Below are positions 17,619 to 25,914 of a stretch of DNA of 33,938 bases, piece by piece. Origin of the DNA: Polaromonas sp. (GTDB lineage Bacteria; Pseudomonadota; Gammaproteobacteria; Burkholderiales; Burkholderiaceae_C); the NCBI GenBank assembly GCA_021153985.1, contig JAJKJM010000010.1, positions 1 through 33,938 on the forward strand, read 5' to 3'. The notes beneath the pieces are model-generated. The model searched no databases. It was given only the letters and a program-made list of their open reading frames with translations, and was not told the DNA's origin. A program made the position numbers and the translations under genes. How positions within the stretch are numbered: the stretch's first letter is position 1; every line of letters begins with the position of its first letter.

Positions 17619-18647
17619 ATGTCCGGCTCATCCCAAATTATGTCAAAGGTCAAGCCCGCACCATTGCCGCCCGACACCGTGATTGGTGGCTATCGTGTTG
17701 TACGAAAGCTTTCAGCGGGTGGCTTCGGCGTAGTTTACTTGGCCGTCGACAACGAGGGCCAGCAGGTCGCCATCAAGGAATACCTGCCGTCTTCCCTGGC
17801 AAGCCGGTCTCCGGGCGAGCTGCTGCCGCAGGTGCAGCCTGAAAAACTCTCGCTCTACCGCCTGGGTCTCAAAAGCTTCTTCGAGGAAGGGCGCTCGCTG
17901 GCCCAGATTGCACACGGTTCCGTGGTGAGCGTGCTGAATTTCTTCCGCGAGAACGAAACCGTCTACATGGTGATGAATTACCTGGAGGGCGGCACCCTGC
18001 AGGACTTCATCATCACCGCCCGGGAGCTGAAAAAGCAAAAGGTCTTTCGCGAATCGACGATCCGCTCGCTTTTCGACGAAATCCTGCGCGGCTTGCGCAT
18101 CGTGCATCAGCACAAGATGCTCCACCTGGATATCAAGCCGGCGAACATCTTCATCACTGACGACAACCGCGCCGTGATGATCGACTTCGGCGCCGCCCGG
18201 GAAGTGCTGAGCAAGGAAGGCAACTTCATTCGCCCGATGTACACCCCCGGCTTTGCGGCACCCGAGATGTACCGCAGGGACTCTTCCATGGGCCCATGGA
18301 CCGACATTTATGCCATTGGCGCCTGCATTTACGCCACCATGCAGGGCTACCCGCCCAACGATGCGCCGCAGCGCCTTGAAAAAGACCGTTTGTCGCTTGC
18401 CCTGTCCCGTTTGCGTGGCGTCTATTCCGATAACCTGATTGAGGTTGTAGAGTGGTGCATGTCGCTCGACCCCCTGTCTCGCCCGCAGTCCGTTTTTGCC
18501 CTGCAGAAGGAGCTGAGCCGGGAAGGCGAGCGCCGTTACACCAAGTTGACCGTGAGCGAAAAGGTCCGCCTGCAGTTTGACAACATGGTGTCCGACACCA
18601 AAAAAACCGCGCGTAAAGCTACTGGCTTTGCGACGAAATTCAAATGA
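17619..18647 (+). CDS. Soluble Ser/Thr protein kinase (Hanks type)
   Basis: The 342-residue kinase has no membrane segment or sensor domain. The glycine loop SAGGFGVVYLA (about residues 32-42) is intact, and the ATP-anchoring Lys is near residue 53 (AIKEYLP). The catalytic loop HLDIKPAN (169-176) has Leu in place of the usual Arg of HRD, and the metal-binding DFG is at 189-191. HLD instead of HRD suggests a kinase that does not need activation-loop phosphorylation. Its substrates cannot be deduced. The ATGA overlap with the PP2C gene shows a translationally coupled kinase/phosphatase pair. The ATG at 17619 is chosen; a second Met at residue 8 is possible. Confidence 0.92.
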   Translation: MSGSSQIMSKVKPAPLPPDTVIGGYRVVRKLSAGGFGVVYLAVDNEGQQVAIKEYLPSSLASRSPGELLPQVQPEKLSLYRLGLKSFFEEGRSLAQIAHGSVVSVLNFFRENETVYMVMNYLEGGTLQDFIITARELKKQKVFRESTIRSLFDEILRGLRIVHQHKMLHLDIKPANIFITDDNRAVMIDFGAAREVLSKEGNFIRPMYTPGFAAPEMYRRDSSMGPWTDIYAIGACIYATMQGYPPNDAPQRLEKDRLSLALSRLRGVYSDNLIEVVEWCMSLDPLSRPQSVFALQKELSREGERRYTKLTVSEKVRLQFDNMVSDTKKTARKATGFATKFK

Positions 18648-19546
18648 AATTCTCTGTCTTTCAGGTGAGCCGAAAAGGCGGGCGCGAGAAAAATGAAGAC
18701 CGCATGGGCTATTGCTACACGCGGGAGTCGGGCTTGTTCGTGCTGGCAGACGGTATGGGCGGCCACCCCGAAGGCGAAGTAGCCGCGCAGCTGGCGCTAC
18801 AAACCATATCGGCGCTTTACCAGAAAGAAGCACGGCCCGTCATCGAAGACACGACGGAGTTCCTGTCCACCGCCCTGATGGCGGCACACCACCAGATCAT
18901 CCGCTACGCCAGCGAAAAAGGCATGCTCGACACCCCCCGCACCACGCTGGTGGCGGCCATTTTGCAGGGTACCGGCGCCACCTGGGTGCATTGCGGGGAT
19001 TCCCGGCTTTACGTAGTGCGCGACGGCGAATTGCTGACACGCACCCGGGACCATTCTTACCTTGAGCAGCAAAGCGCCGGCGTGATCAAGCTGGAGCGCG
19101 TGAACCGCAATATTCTCTTTACCTGCCTCGGTTCGCCCACCAAGCCCGTCTTTGACGTTGCGGGGCCCGTGACTTTGCAGCAAGGCGACAAACTGTTGCT
19201 GTGCTCCGACGGCCTTTGGGGCAGCCTGAGTGACGCGGAAATTGTTCGCCATCTCGCCAACAAAGGGGTGTCAGACGCGGTGCCAGACCTGGTCGAGAAC
19301 GCCTTGCGCACTGGTGGAGAGCACAGCGACAACGTCACGGTGCTGGCCATGGAGTGGGAAACGCCCGACGCCTTTGAGTCGACCCGCGGCGTGTCCACCG
19401 ACAGCATCATGGACGGGGTGTTTGCCTCGACCATCCAGGCCGGTGTGCTCGATACAGTGGTGGATGACCTTGATGAAGCGACTATCGAAAGATCGATCGC
19501 CGAAATCAACGAAGCCATACGCCGCTCCGCCGCCAAAAAAGCCTGA
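18644..19546 (+). CDS. PP2C-family Ser/Thr protein phosphatase
   Basis: The 300-residue metal-dependent phosphatase is expected to reverse the phosphorylation made by the kinase encoded just upstream. The PP2C motifs are in order: the REKNED metal-binding segment (about residues 11-16), [15 protein letters not shown] (about 27-41), [27 protein letters not shown] and [13 protein letters not shown]. After about residue 245 follows an extension with an acidic, helical C-terminus that is not part of the catalytic fold. Its start overlaps the kinase stop by 4 bases. The 112-bp gap to rph contains a short GC inverted repeat that is too weak to call a terminator. Confidence 0.93.
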   Translation: MKFSVFQVSRKGGREKNEDRMGYCYTRESGLFVLADGMGGHPEGEVAAQLALQTISALYQKEARPVIEDTTEFLSTALMAAHHQIIRYASEKGMLDTPRTTLVAAILQGTGATWVHCGDSRLYVVRDGELLTRTRDHSYLEQQSAGVIKLERVNRNILFTCLGSPTKPVFDVAGPVTLQQGDKLLLCSDGLWGSLSDAEIVRHLANKGVSDAVPDLVENALRTGGEHSDNVTVLAMEWETPDAFESTRGVSTDSIMDGVFASTIQAGVLDTVVDDLDEATIERSIAEINEAIRRSAAKKA

Positions 19547-19658
19547 TACATCCCCGCTGCGGGTTTTGCCTCAGCGGCTGGCGCTGTTTGGCGCTGTCTC
19601 CATTTTTCGCCTCTCTATTTGCTTACCCGTCCGGCACGTTGCCAGAAAGCCATCCACC

Positions 19659-20387
19659 ATGAGCCAGTTTGAACGAAGCGGCGCGCGTGCAACCGATGCC
19701 TTGCGCCCGGTGCGCATCACCCGCGGCTATACCGCCTACGCTGAAGGATCAGTGCTGATCGAATTCGGTGGCACAAAAGTGCTTTGCACTGCTTCGGTAG
19801 AAGAAAAAGTGCCTGGCCACAAAAAAGGCAGCGGCGAAGGCTGGGTCACCGCCGAATACGGCATGCTGCCGCGCGCCACGCATACCCGCAGCGACCGCGA
19901 AGCCGCCCGCGGCAAGCAAAGCGGCCGCACCCAGGAAATCCAGCGTCTCATCGGCCGTTCGATGCGCTCGGTGTTTGACTTGAAAAAGCTGGGAGAACGC
20001 ACGATCCATCTTGACTGCGACGTGATCCAGGCCGACGGCGGCACCCGCACCGCCAGCATCACCGGCGCTTTTGTGGCGGCGCAAGATGCGGTCAATACCT
20101 TGCTGGCCAGCGGAAAACTCCAGCAAACGCCCATCATCGATCATGTGGCCGCCATTTCGGTCGGCATCGTCCAAGGCACACCCCTGCTCGATCTGGAATA
20201 CATCGAAGACTCGGCCTGCGATACCGACATGAATGTTGTGATGACCGGTGCCGGCAACTATGTGGAAGTCCAGGGCACGGCTGAAGGCGCGGCGTTTTCG
20301 CGCAAAGAGATGGACGCGCTGCTGGTGCTGGCCGAAAAAGGCATCAAGGAACTGGTCGGCCTGCAAAAGAAATCGCTATCAAATTAA
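19659..20387 (+). CDS. rph: Ribonuclease PH
   Basis: RNase PH is a phosphate-dependent 3'-5' exoribonuclease that trims tRNA precursors. The 242-residue product has the family opening [18 protein letters not shown], the catalytic-core [21 protein letters not shown] region (near residues 64-84), [20 protein letters not shown] and the phosphate-binding [22 protein letters not shown] chose the ATG at 19659, which follows the stp stop by 112 bp. A longer in-frame ORF upstream only overlaps stp. The last four codons and the stop are contributed by a dispersed repeat (20375-20422). Confidence 0.96.
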   Translation: MSQFERSGARATDALRPVRITRGYTAYAEGSVLIEFGGTKVLCTASVEEKVPGHKKGSGEGWVTAEYGMLPRATHTRSDREAARGKQSGRTQEIQRLIGRSMRSVFDLKKLGERTIHLDCDVIQADGGTRTASITGAFVAAQDAVNTLLASGKLQQTPIIDHVAAISVGIVQGTPLLDLEYIEDSACDTDMNVVMTGAGNYVEVQGTAEGAAFSRKEMDALLVLAEKGIKELVGLQKKSLSN

Positions 20388-20422
20388 TAGCTACTAGCGT
20401 ATGTGTATATTGGGCTAGAGCC
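20375..20422 (+). repeat. Dispersed GCTAT...ATAGC repeat at the rph 3' end
   Basis: This is the best-preserved copy in the window, at 48 bp. It has a 17-base palindrome (GCTAT-N7-ATAGC), then TACTAGCG, a variable AT-rich middle and GGGCTAGAGCC. It overlaps the last 13 bases of rph, including its stop, and fills most of the 47-bp gap to rdgB. I recall closely similar elements scattered through Comamonadaceae genomes. No search was possible. Confidence 0.7.
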
Positions 20423-20434
20423 ACTTTTTTGCTT

Positions 20435-21043
20435 ATGAAAATCGTCCTCGCCTCGAACAACAAAGGCAAGCTGGCCGAGCTGAAGGCCATGCTGGCTCCG
20501 CTGGGGCTGGTGCTCGTCAGCCAGGCCGACCTGGGCTTGCCGGAAGCCGAGGAGCCGTTTCGCACTTTCGTGGAAAACGCGCTGGCCAAAGCTCGCCAGG
20601 CCTCCCGCCTCAGCGGCTTGCCGGCGCTGGCAGATGATGCCGGTTTGTGCGTAGATGCCTTCGGCGGCCTGCCGGGCGTAGACACCGCGTTTTACGCTAC
20701 CCAGTTCGGCTATGCCAAGGGGGATGACAACAACGTGAAGGCTTTGCTTGAGCAAATGGCCGGCTTGACTGAGGCTTCGCAGCGGCGTGCCGCGCTGGTC
20801 AGCACGCTGGTGGCGGTTCGGTCGGCAGAAGACCCTGAGCCGCTGATTGCCTCGGGGCGTGTAGCCGGGCAAATCGCTCCCGAGCCCGTGGGTGTCAATG
20901 GCTTCGGCTTCGACCCGGTGATGTTCATCCCCGAATTTGGCAAAACGTTCGCGCAGTTACCGGTAGAGGTCAAGAACGCCAACAGCCACCGCGGCAAAGC
21001 GGCGCGTCAGATGATCGAGCTCATGCGCGAGCGTTGGCTGTAG
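20435..21043 (+). CDS. rdgB: Non-canonical purine NTP pyrophosphatase (RdgB/HAM1)
   Basis: This house-cleaning enzyme hydrolyses ITP, dITP and XTP to monophosphates, keeping deaminated purines out of DNA and RNA. The 202-residue product has the N-terminal signature KIVLASNNKGKLAEL (residues 2-16), the catalytic ALADDAGLCVDAFGGLPGV (about 66-84), NGFGFDPVMFIPE and the C-terminal SHRGKAARQM. I place the start at the ATG at 20435, two codons after an in-frame TTG. It is part of the plus-strand run rph-rdgB-hemW, with a 33-bp gap to hemW. Confidence 0.96.
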   Translation: MKIVLASNNKGKLAELKAMLAPLGLVLVSQADLGLPEAEEPFRTFVENALAKARQASRLSGLPALADDAGLCVDAFGGLPGVDTAFYATQFGYAKGDDNNVKALLEQMAGLTEASQRRAALVSTLVAVRSAEDPEPLIASGRVAGQIAPEPVGVNGFGFDPVMFIPEFGKTFAQLPVEVKNANSHRGKAARQMIELMRERWL

Positions 21044-21076
21044 CCGTCCGCTGCCCACGTCATCCCATTACCCGTC

Positions 21077-22267
21077 ATGGCTCAGCAAGATATCCAGCAT
21101 TACATGCGCAGCGGCACGCTGCAGCTTGCGGCCTTGCCGCCGCTGTCGCTGTATGTGCATTTGCCCTGGTGCCTCAAAAAATGTCCTTACTGCGACTTCA
21201 ACTCACACGAGGCCGTTGGCGAGATGCCCGAGCAGCGTTACATCGATGCCGTTATTGCCGACCTTGAAGCCGCACTACCCCTGATCTGGGGGCGCATGGT
21301 GCACAGCATCTTTATCGGCGGCGGCACGCCCAGCCTGTTTTCTCCCCAGGCCATAGACCGCCTGCTGGCCGATATCCGCGCGCGTTTGCGGCTCGAAGCC
21401 GACTGCGAAATCACCCTTGAGGCCAACCCAGGCACGTTCGAGAAAGACCGCTTCAAGGCATTTCGCAGCGCTGGTGTCACGCGCCTGTCGGTCGGCGTGC
21501 AGAGTTTTGACGATGGCCATCTCAAGACGCTGGGCCGCGTGCATGACCGGGCCCAGGCCATCGCGGCAGTGGAAGAAGCCGCGCAGGCGTTCGACACCTT
21601 CAACCTCGACATCATGTACGCGCTGCCCGGCCAGACCCTGCAAGGCCTGGAGCAGGACATGCGCCAAGCCTTGGCATTGCAGCCGCCACATATCTCCATC
21701 TATCACCTGACGATTGAGCCCAATACTTACTTCGCCAAATTCCCGCCGGTAATTCCCGAAGAGGACACGGCCTACACCATGCTCGACAAAATCACAGAGA
21801 TGACCGAGGCCGCTGGATTGGGGCGTTATGAGGTTTCAGCCTATGCCAAACCGGGGCATCGCTGTTTTCACAACCTCAACTATTGGCAGTTTGGCGATTA
21901 CCTGGGCATAGGCGCCGGCGCCCACAGCAAACTCAGCTTTGCCCACCGGGTCGTGCGGCAGGTGCGTTACCGCGAACCGAAGCTGTACATGGAAAAAGCC
22001 CTGGCGGGCGATGCGGTGACCCAGGAAACCGAAGTCAGCCGCGCCGACTTGCCATTTGAGTTCATGCTCAATGCCCTGCGGTTGCGAGATGGTTTCAAAT
22101 TGCAGGACTTTGCAGAAAAGACGGGCCTGCCCTTTACCGCCATTCAAAAAGGCCTGGAAGAGGCCGAGCGCAAAGGGTTCATCGAGCGTGACTTTGCACG
22201 CGTGAAACCCACAGAGCGCGGGTTTGATTTTCTGAACGACCTGCAGTCACTTTTTCTGGCCGATTGA
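21077..22267 (+). CDS. hemW: Radical SAM heme chaperone HemW
   Basis: HemW is related to oxygen-independent coproporphyrinogen III oxidase (HemN) but acts as a heme-binding chaperone. The 396-residue product has the radical SAM motif Cys-X3-Cys-X2-Cys in WCLKKCPYCDF (near residues 35-44), followed by the SAM-binding IFIGGGTPSLF. Further conserved parts are ITLEANPG, RLSVGVQSFDD, NLDIMYALPGQT and the C-terminal HemN-like winged region. Proteins of the HemW subgroup were long annotated as coproporphyrinogen oxidases, which is the alternative. The rdgB-hemW adjacency is common in this order. Confidence 0.93.
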   Translation: MAQQDIQHYMRSGTLQLAALPPLSLYVHLPWCLKKCPYCDFNSHEAVGEMPEQRYIDAVIADLEAALPLIWGRMVHSIFIGGGTPSLFSPQAIDRLLADIRARLRLEADCEITLEANPGTFEKDRFKAFRSAGVTRLSVGVQSFDDGHLKTLGRVHDRAQAIAAVEEAAQAFDTFNLDIMYALPGQTLQGLEQDMRQALALQPPHISIYHLTIEPNTYFAKFPPVIPEEDTAYTMLDKITEMTEAAGLGRYEVSAYAKPGHRCFHNLNYWQFGDYLGIGAGAHSKLSFAHRVVRQVRYREPKLYMEKALAGDAVTQETEVSRADLPFEFMLNALRLRDGFKLQDFAEKTGLPFTAIQKGLEEAERKGFIERDFARVKPTERGFDFLNDLQSLFLAD

Positions 22268-22281
22268 GCGGCCCAGCGATC

Positions 22282-22509
22282 ATGGAAACTCCGGCCATCA
22301 TTTTTCTGGTTGTCAGCTGCGCAATCAGCTTCGCGCTGGGGCGGGTCTTCGTGCACTTCCGCGATAAAAAACGCAAGAAAGCGGCCGAAGAGCGCGAAGC
22401 CCTGGCCTTGCGTAACCGCCCACCTGAACCCGAGTCCCTTAACAAGGCCAAACGCAAGCGTCAGCTTCAACAGCTCGAAAAAGAAGAAGGCAAAGGCCGC
22501 AGGCGCTGA
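22282..22509 (+). CDS. Small membrane-anchored basic protein, function unknown
   Basis: From the ATG at 22282 the product has 75 residues. A single N-terminal hydrophobic helix (about residues 4-20, AIIFLVVSCAISFALG) is followed by a strongly basic and charged tail rich in Lys, Arg and Glu. This predicts an inner-membrane protein with a cytoplasmic tail. I do not recognise a family. It starts 14 bp after the hemW stop, so it is likely co-transcribed. An in-frame TTG at 22264, overlapping hemW, would add 6 residues. Codon use fits a real gene, and the reverse-strand frames over it are weaker. Confidence 0.6.
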   Translation: METPAIIFLVVSCAISFALGRVFVHFRDKKRKKAAEEREALALRNRPPEPESLNKAKRKRQLQQLEKEEGKGRRR

Positions 22510-22563
22510 CAAAGAAATCCACGGTGGTAACCAGACCCACCCCCGGCCGCTCGGCTCCTCTGC

Positions 22564-22872
22564 TCAGCCGCAGTTGACGCGCGTCACCCGGCCTGTAGCG
22601 TCCACAGTGAGGTTCAGCCGCTCCGCGTTGAACTCCATGGTCACCACCTGATCAGGTTTGAGTACCCGGCTTGTTCTGGCTCCAGCCCGTGCGCGGGCAT
22701 CACTTTCCAGCGCGGCATCCACCTGACGCCCGACGGCAAATTGTGCAGGCGCCGCATTGCACCGCGTGATCGCAGGTGCAGAGGCAGCCTCAGAACCGGC
22801 GGGAGCGGTGCTACCGCAAGCTGACATGAGCAGCAGGGCCATGGTGGCAAGAGTCGCAATGATCAAACGCAT
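22564..22872 (-). CDS. I78-family peptidase-inhibitor-like lipoprotein
   Basis: The 102-residue product has a signal peptide ending in a lipobox (LMSAC, Cys near residue 19), so it is probably a lipoprotein. The mature part matches the pattern I know for I78 peptidase-inhibitor proteins: a Cys followed by a helix (FAVGRQVDAALESDARARAG), R-V-L-K-P-D-Q-VVTMEF, ERLNLTVDATGRVTRVNCG. The two remaining Cys could form the family's disulfide. Named members inhibit serine proteases such as elastase. Whether this one does is inference. It is convergent with the small membrane gene and has no obvious partner. Confidence 0.8.
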   Translation of the reverse strand: MRLIIATLATMALLLMSACGSTAPAGSEAASAPAITRCNAAPAQFAVGRQVDAALESDARARAGARTSRVLKPDQVVTMEFNAERLNLTVDATGRVTRVNCG

Positions 22873-22998
22873 GGTGATGTCCTTTGCAAAGGGTGCCCAT
22901 CGGTTTGATTATTGTGGGCTTATTGCCCCCGATGGCATGGCAAGCGATGAGGGATTTCCACTGGACCAAGGTTGCAGCACCCGAGGCTGAACCAGAGA

Positions 22999-23029
22999 GC
23001 ACGCTTTTAGAGCCGCTAAAAGCTCGTGC
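22999..23029. other. Hairpin downstream of tRNA-Ser
   Basis: An inverted repeat, GCACG-CTTTTAG against CTAAAAG-CT-CGTGC, pairs 12 bp with a 2-base bulge and a 5-nt loop. It lies 7 bp beyond the 3' end of tRNA-Ser (minus strand). No T-run follows on either side, so it is not a standard terminator, though it could help 3'-end formation. The rest of the 164-bp gap between the I78 gene and tRNA-Ser shows nothing else. Confidence 0.45.
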
Positions 23030-23036
23030 CAATAAG

Positions 23037-23126
23037 TGGCGGAAGCGGTGAGATTCGAACTCACGGAGGACTTGCATCCTCGGCAGTTTTCAAGACTGCT
23101 GCATTCAACCGCTCTGCCACGCTTCC
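23037..23126 (-). tRNA. tRNA-Ser (anticodon UGA)
   Basis: The minus strand folds into a 90-nt class II tRNA with a long variable arm. The acceptor stem is GGAAGCG/CGCTTCC, the discriminator is G and CCA is encoded. The anticodon stem GCAGT/ACTGC encloses CTTGAAA, giving UGA. The T-loop TTCGAAT is standard. Confidence 0.97.
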
Positions 23127-23395
23127 GAGTCGCATAGTTTAACCGTTGGCTGCGGGCTCTTCTGGTGCGGTCAGGAAATCGTCAAAGACGCTTCCGCAGT
23201 TCCTCTCAGTTTTGAGGCGCTGAAGAACGCTTCACGGTCCTTGCTAGTCCTGTCTGCCGCTTCCCCTGCCTATCTACCGCGACAGACTTTCGCGCACCGT
23301 CAGGCCGAACAGGGGCGAAAACGGAAAGCAGCACGGGCAATCTTTGTGATCACCTAAAAGCTGATTACCGCTTCGCTTTGAACATCCGGAAAACC

Positions 23396-23420
23396 GGAAC
23401 TATTTCCTGGAACTAGTTCC
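23396..23420. promoter_or_regulatory. Tandem 12-bp palindromes, candidate operator
   Basis: GGAACTATTTCC (23396-23407, one mismatch from a palindrome) and GGAACTAGTTCC (23409-23420, perfect palindrome) are separated by one base. A further direct repeat CCGGA (23386-23390 and 23394-23398) precedes them. Side-by-side palindromes of this kind are typical of a dimeric regulator's site. They lie 102 bp before the start of the 102-residue gene. The rest of the 395-bp gap 23127-23521 shows no gene. Confidence 0.4.
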
Positions 23421-23469
23421 CGTTTCATGGGGAAAGCTGCGCCGCCCCTCGTGACGCGGGACTGTGAAG

Positions 23470-23498
23470 TTGCGATCATTGAAACATTCAGTTACAAC
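23470..23498 (+). promoter_or_regulatory. Possible sigma-70 promoter of the 102-residue gene
   Basis: TTGCGA (23470-23475) and TACAAC (23493-23498) are 17 bp apart, each matching 4 of 6 consensus bases, and lie 24 bp before the ATG at 23522. The match is modest. It is listed because the spacing is ideal and no better candidate exists in this gap. Confidence 0.3.
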
Positions 23499-23521
23499 AG
23501 TCAGAGGTAGCCATATTTCAT

Positions 23522-23830
23522 ATGACAAAACATATTCTTCACCCCGATCTCGCGGAGCAGGTAACCACTGCTTTTGTGCATGCGACGGCCGCACGGTGGT
23601 CGTTTCCCCGTGTCCAGGTTCAGGACCGGGAACCGTTGGTGCTGGTAAGCGTTGATACGCAACCGGGTGACGCCGACGCCATAGAGCCGCCCCTGAGAAA
23701 GTCGATCACCCAGGCACTGAACCAGGTGATCCCCGAGCATCCCGACCACAAGTTCGGGCTCTGGATGGTGGTGTTTCTCAACGAAGGCAAGATGTACGAA
23801 ACCTTGCATCCGAGCGAATTTCACGAATGA
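23522..23830 (+). CDS. Hypothetical protein next to ureG
   Basis: The 102-residue soluble protein has no signal peptide, membrane helix or recognisable motif. It is predicted to be alpha/beta with a strand-rich middle (PLVLVSVDT) and a conserved-looking end (KFGLWMVVFLNEGKMYETLHPSEFHE). It is convergent with ureG: its stop codon ends at 23830 and the ureG stop begins at 23831, so there is no spacer. It has its own 395-bp upstream region with possible regulatory palindromes. Codon composition fits the genome, and I consider it a real but uncharacterised gene. Nothing links it to urease apart from position. Confidence 0.6.
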   Translation: MTKHILHPDLAEQVTTAFVHATAARWSFPRVQVQDREPLVLVSVDTQPGDADAIEPPLRKSITQALNQVIPEHPDHKFGLWMVVFLNEGKMYETLHPSEFHE

Positions 23831-24499
23831 TCAGGAATCTGCCGCATCCATCTGCAGCATTCCCTTGGTCTCGATAAAGGCAATCACCTCAGCCAAGCCG
23901 GTCTGAGTCTTGAGATTGGTCATCACAAAGGGTTTTAGCCCCTTGGGCGTGGTTCGCATGCGTATCGTGTCCGCCTCCATCACGCCCAGATCAGCGCCCA
24001 CGTAGGGTGCCAGGTCTGTCTTGTTGATCACGAATAAATCACTTTTGGTAATACCGGGCCCCCCCTTGCGCGGGATTTTCTCGCCGGCGGCCACGTCGAT
24101 GACGTAGATGGTGAGGTCGCTCAACTCAGGGCTGAAGGTGGCGGCCAGGTTGTCGCCGCCAGACTCCACGAACACCACATCGGCATTGGGAAAGTCCACC
24201 AGCATGCGGTCTATGGCCTCCAGGTTGATGGAGGCATCTTCGCGTATTGCGGTGTGCGGGCAGCCGCCGGTTTCCACACCCATGATGCGTTCGGCATCCA
24301 GTGCACCGCTCACGGTCAGCAGGCGCTGGTCTTCCTTGGTGTAGATGTCGTTGGTGATGGCGACCAGGTCGTATTTCGCCTTCATTCCTTTGCAAAGCAT
24401 CTCGAGCAGCGTGGTTTTTCCGGAACCCACCGGGCCGCCTATGCCCACGCGCAGGGGTGGCAGTTTTTTGGTGCGGTTGGCAATGTGATGCAGGCTCAT
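23831..24499 (-). CDS. ureG: Urease accessory GTPase UreG
   Basis: UreG hydrolyses GTP to drive nickel insertion into urease together with UreD, UreF and UreE. The 222-residue product has the P-loop [15 protein letters not shown] (about residues 21-35), the metal-binding Cys-Pro-His ([13 protein letters not shown], about 78-90), the [18 protein letters not shown] region and the guanine-specificity [13 protein letters not shown]. There is no His-rich N-terminal extension. That is expected, because nickel storage is provided by the His-rich tail of UreE here. It is the last gene of the urease operon, 23 bp after ureF. Confidence 0.97.
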   Translation of the reverse strand: MSLHHIANRTKKLPPLRVGIGGPVGSGKTTLLEMLCKGMKAKYDLVAITNDIYTKEDQRLLTVSGALDAERIMGVETGGCPHTAIREDASINLEAIDRMLVDFPNADVVFVESGGDNLAATFSPELSDLTIYVIDVAAGEKIPRKGGPGITKSDLFVINKTDLAPYVGADLGVMEADTIRMRTTPKGLKPFVMTNLKTQTGLAEVIAFIETKGMLQMDAADS

Positions 24500-24522
24500 G
24501 GCTTGGTATGTTGGGTGTGTGA

Positions 24523-25230
24523 TCAGGAACGGAACAGCCGTGAATACTGGGTTTCATGCTGTGAGGAAAGAATGGCGAGCATGGGCGAGAAGGCCTGGCG
24601 CTCATCGTCGGGCAATTGCATCGCCGACCCGACCGCCGCAGGAATGACATGGGCCAGGCGCGCCAGCATGCGCTGCCCGGCGCTCTGGCCCAGTGGCACC
24701 GATTTGATGGCAGCTTGCACCATGTTTTCGGCCCAGCCAAAGGCGTAAGCCAGCAGGCAGTCGCGCACGTCGGCTTCAGTTTGTGAAGCGGCCAGGCCAA
24801 AGGCCACGGGGTAGGTGGGTTGCATCCGGGCGCAGGCCTCGATATGGGCCGCGTTGGCGCCGTCGTGGTTGCGCAGCCAGTCCAGCAGTGAGCGGCCCAT
24901 TTGTTCAGCCTGTGCGCGCAGCTCGCTGGTCTCGCGGGTTTGCAGCACCCAGTCGTTGAGTTGCCGCACGCGGGGCAAGTCACCGGTGCGCCAGGCGGGA
25001 ATGGCCTGGGCGATCGCAGCCAGGTCGCCACGCGCCAGGCTCAGGTGCAGCTGGTCGGCCAGCCAGTCGCTTGCTATCGTTTCTGTAGCTACACCTGCAC
25101 GATCCACACCGGCTTCAAGCCCTTCCGAGTATGAAAATCCGCCCACGGGAAGGGCCGGTGAGGCCAGCCAGATCAGCTGCAGCAGGCTGTGCGCCGGCAG
25201 CTGGCCTGCGGGAGGTGCGGACAGGTCCAT
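24523..25230 (-). CDS. ureF: Urease accessory protein UreF
   Basis: UreF bridges UreD and UreG in the urease activation complex. The 235-residue, mostly helical protein has the family opening [21 protein letters not shown] (about residues 19-39). It also shows [31 protein letters not shown] near residues 165-195, with the conserved GQ turn. It lies 6 bp after ureE and 23 bp before ureG. A 17-base palindrome at 25073-25089 (GCTAT...TAGC on the plus strand) inside it recalls the core of the dispersed repeat, but the match is weak. Confidence 0.94.
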   Translation of the reverse strand: MDLSAPPAGQLPAHSLLQLIWLASPALPVGGFSYSEGLEAGVDRAGVATETIASDWLADQLHLSLARGDLAAIAQAIPAWRTGDLPRVRQLNDWVLQTRETSELRAQAEQMGRSLLDWLRNHDGANAAHIEACARMQPTYPVAFGLAASQTEADVRDCLLAYAFGWAENMVQAAIKSVPLGQSAGQRMLARLAHVIPAAVGSAMQLPDDERQAFSPMLAILSSQHETQYSRLFRS

Positions 25231-25236
25231 GAGAAG

Positions 25237-25878
25237 CTAGTGGCTATGCGGCTTGTGCTTGTGGATCTGGATGGCGACCGGTTTGGCCTCATGGGCGTCG
25301 TCATGATGGTCGTGCTTGCAATCCGGGCCGTGCACGTGCGGCGCTGCTGCTGCGGCTGCCTGCGCTGGCTTGTGCTCATGCGTATGGTCATGCGCATGAT
25401 CATGTGATGCATGGCTGTGACCGCCGGCGCTGTAAGCCCCGCCTTCAGGTTCAAACGCTTCCTCAACTTCGTTCACGATCAGGTGCATGGCGCGCAGCAT
25501 GTCGGCCAGTACATGGTCGGGTTCTATCTTGAGGTGGTCGGGCTTGAGCTCAATCGGTACGTGGCGGTTGCCCAGGTGGTAAGCGGCACGCGTCAGGTCA
25601 AAAGGCGAGCCGTGCGAGGCGCAGGCGGTAATGCGCAGCACGGCCTGCGGCGCGGCAATCACCTTCACCATCGAACCGTCTTCAGCGACCAGCACGTCGC
25701 CGCCACGCACCAGCGTGCCGCGTGGCAGAAACACGCCGAGCTGGCGGCCCGTTGAATCGGTTGCGTCAAAGCGGCTTTTCTGGCGCACATCCCAGTCGAG
25801 TTCGACGGTGGCGGCGCGTTTGACGAGGACGGGGGCCAAGCCCGCGCCCTGAGAAATGACTTTGGAAACCTGAAGCAT
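25237..25878 (-). CDS. ureE: Urease nickel metallochaperone UreE with His-rich tail
   Basis: UreE dimers carry nickel to the apo-urease complex. From the ATG at 25878 the product has 213 residues. The N-terminal domain (MLQVSKVISQG, LDWDVRQKSRFDATDSTGRQLGVFLPRGTLVRGGDVL) and the metal-binding domain (YHLGNRHVPIEL, MLRAMHLIVNEVEEAFEPEGGAY) are typical, with the conserved nickel His in LGNRH. The last 68 residues hold 18 histidines by my count, in two clusters around an Ala-rich linker and one Cys-Lys-His site. The family length is about 150 plus tail, so this tail is long. An upstream in-frame TTG (25911) would add 11 unlikely residues. Confidence 0.96.
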   Translation of the reverse strand: MLQVSKVISQGAGLAPVLVKRAATVELDWDVRQKSRFDATDSTGRQLGVFLPRGTLVRGGDVLVAEDGSMVKVIAAPQAVLRITACASHGSPFDLTRAAYHLGNRHVPIELKPDHLKIEPDHVLADMLRAMHLIVNEVEEAFEPEGGAYSAGGHSHASHDHAHDHTHEHKPAQAAAAAAPHVHGPDCKHDHHDDAHEAKPVAIQIHKHKPHSH

Positions 25879-25914
25879 GAGGCCTTGGAAAAAACCGAGA
25901 TTGCAGAGCAAGAC

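Noticed and set aside
19547-19658. Possible terminator between the PP2C gene and rph
   Set aside because: The CCCGC-T-GCGGG repeat has a one-base loop and only a TTTT tail, so it cannot fold as a normal terminator hairpin.
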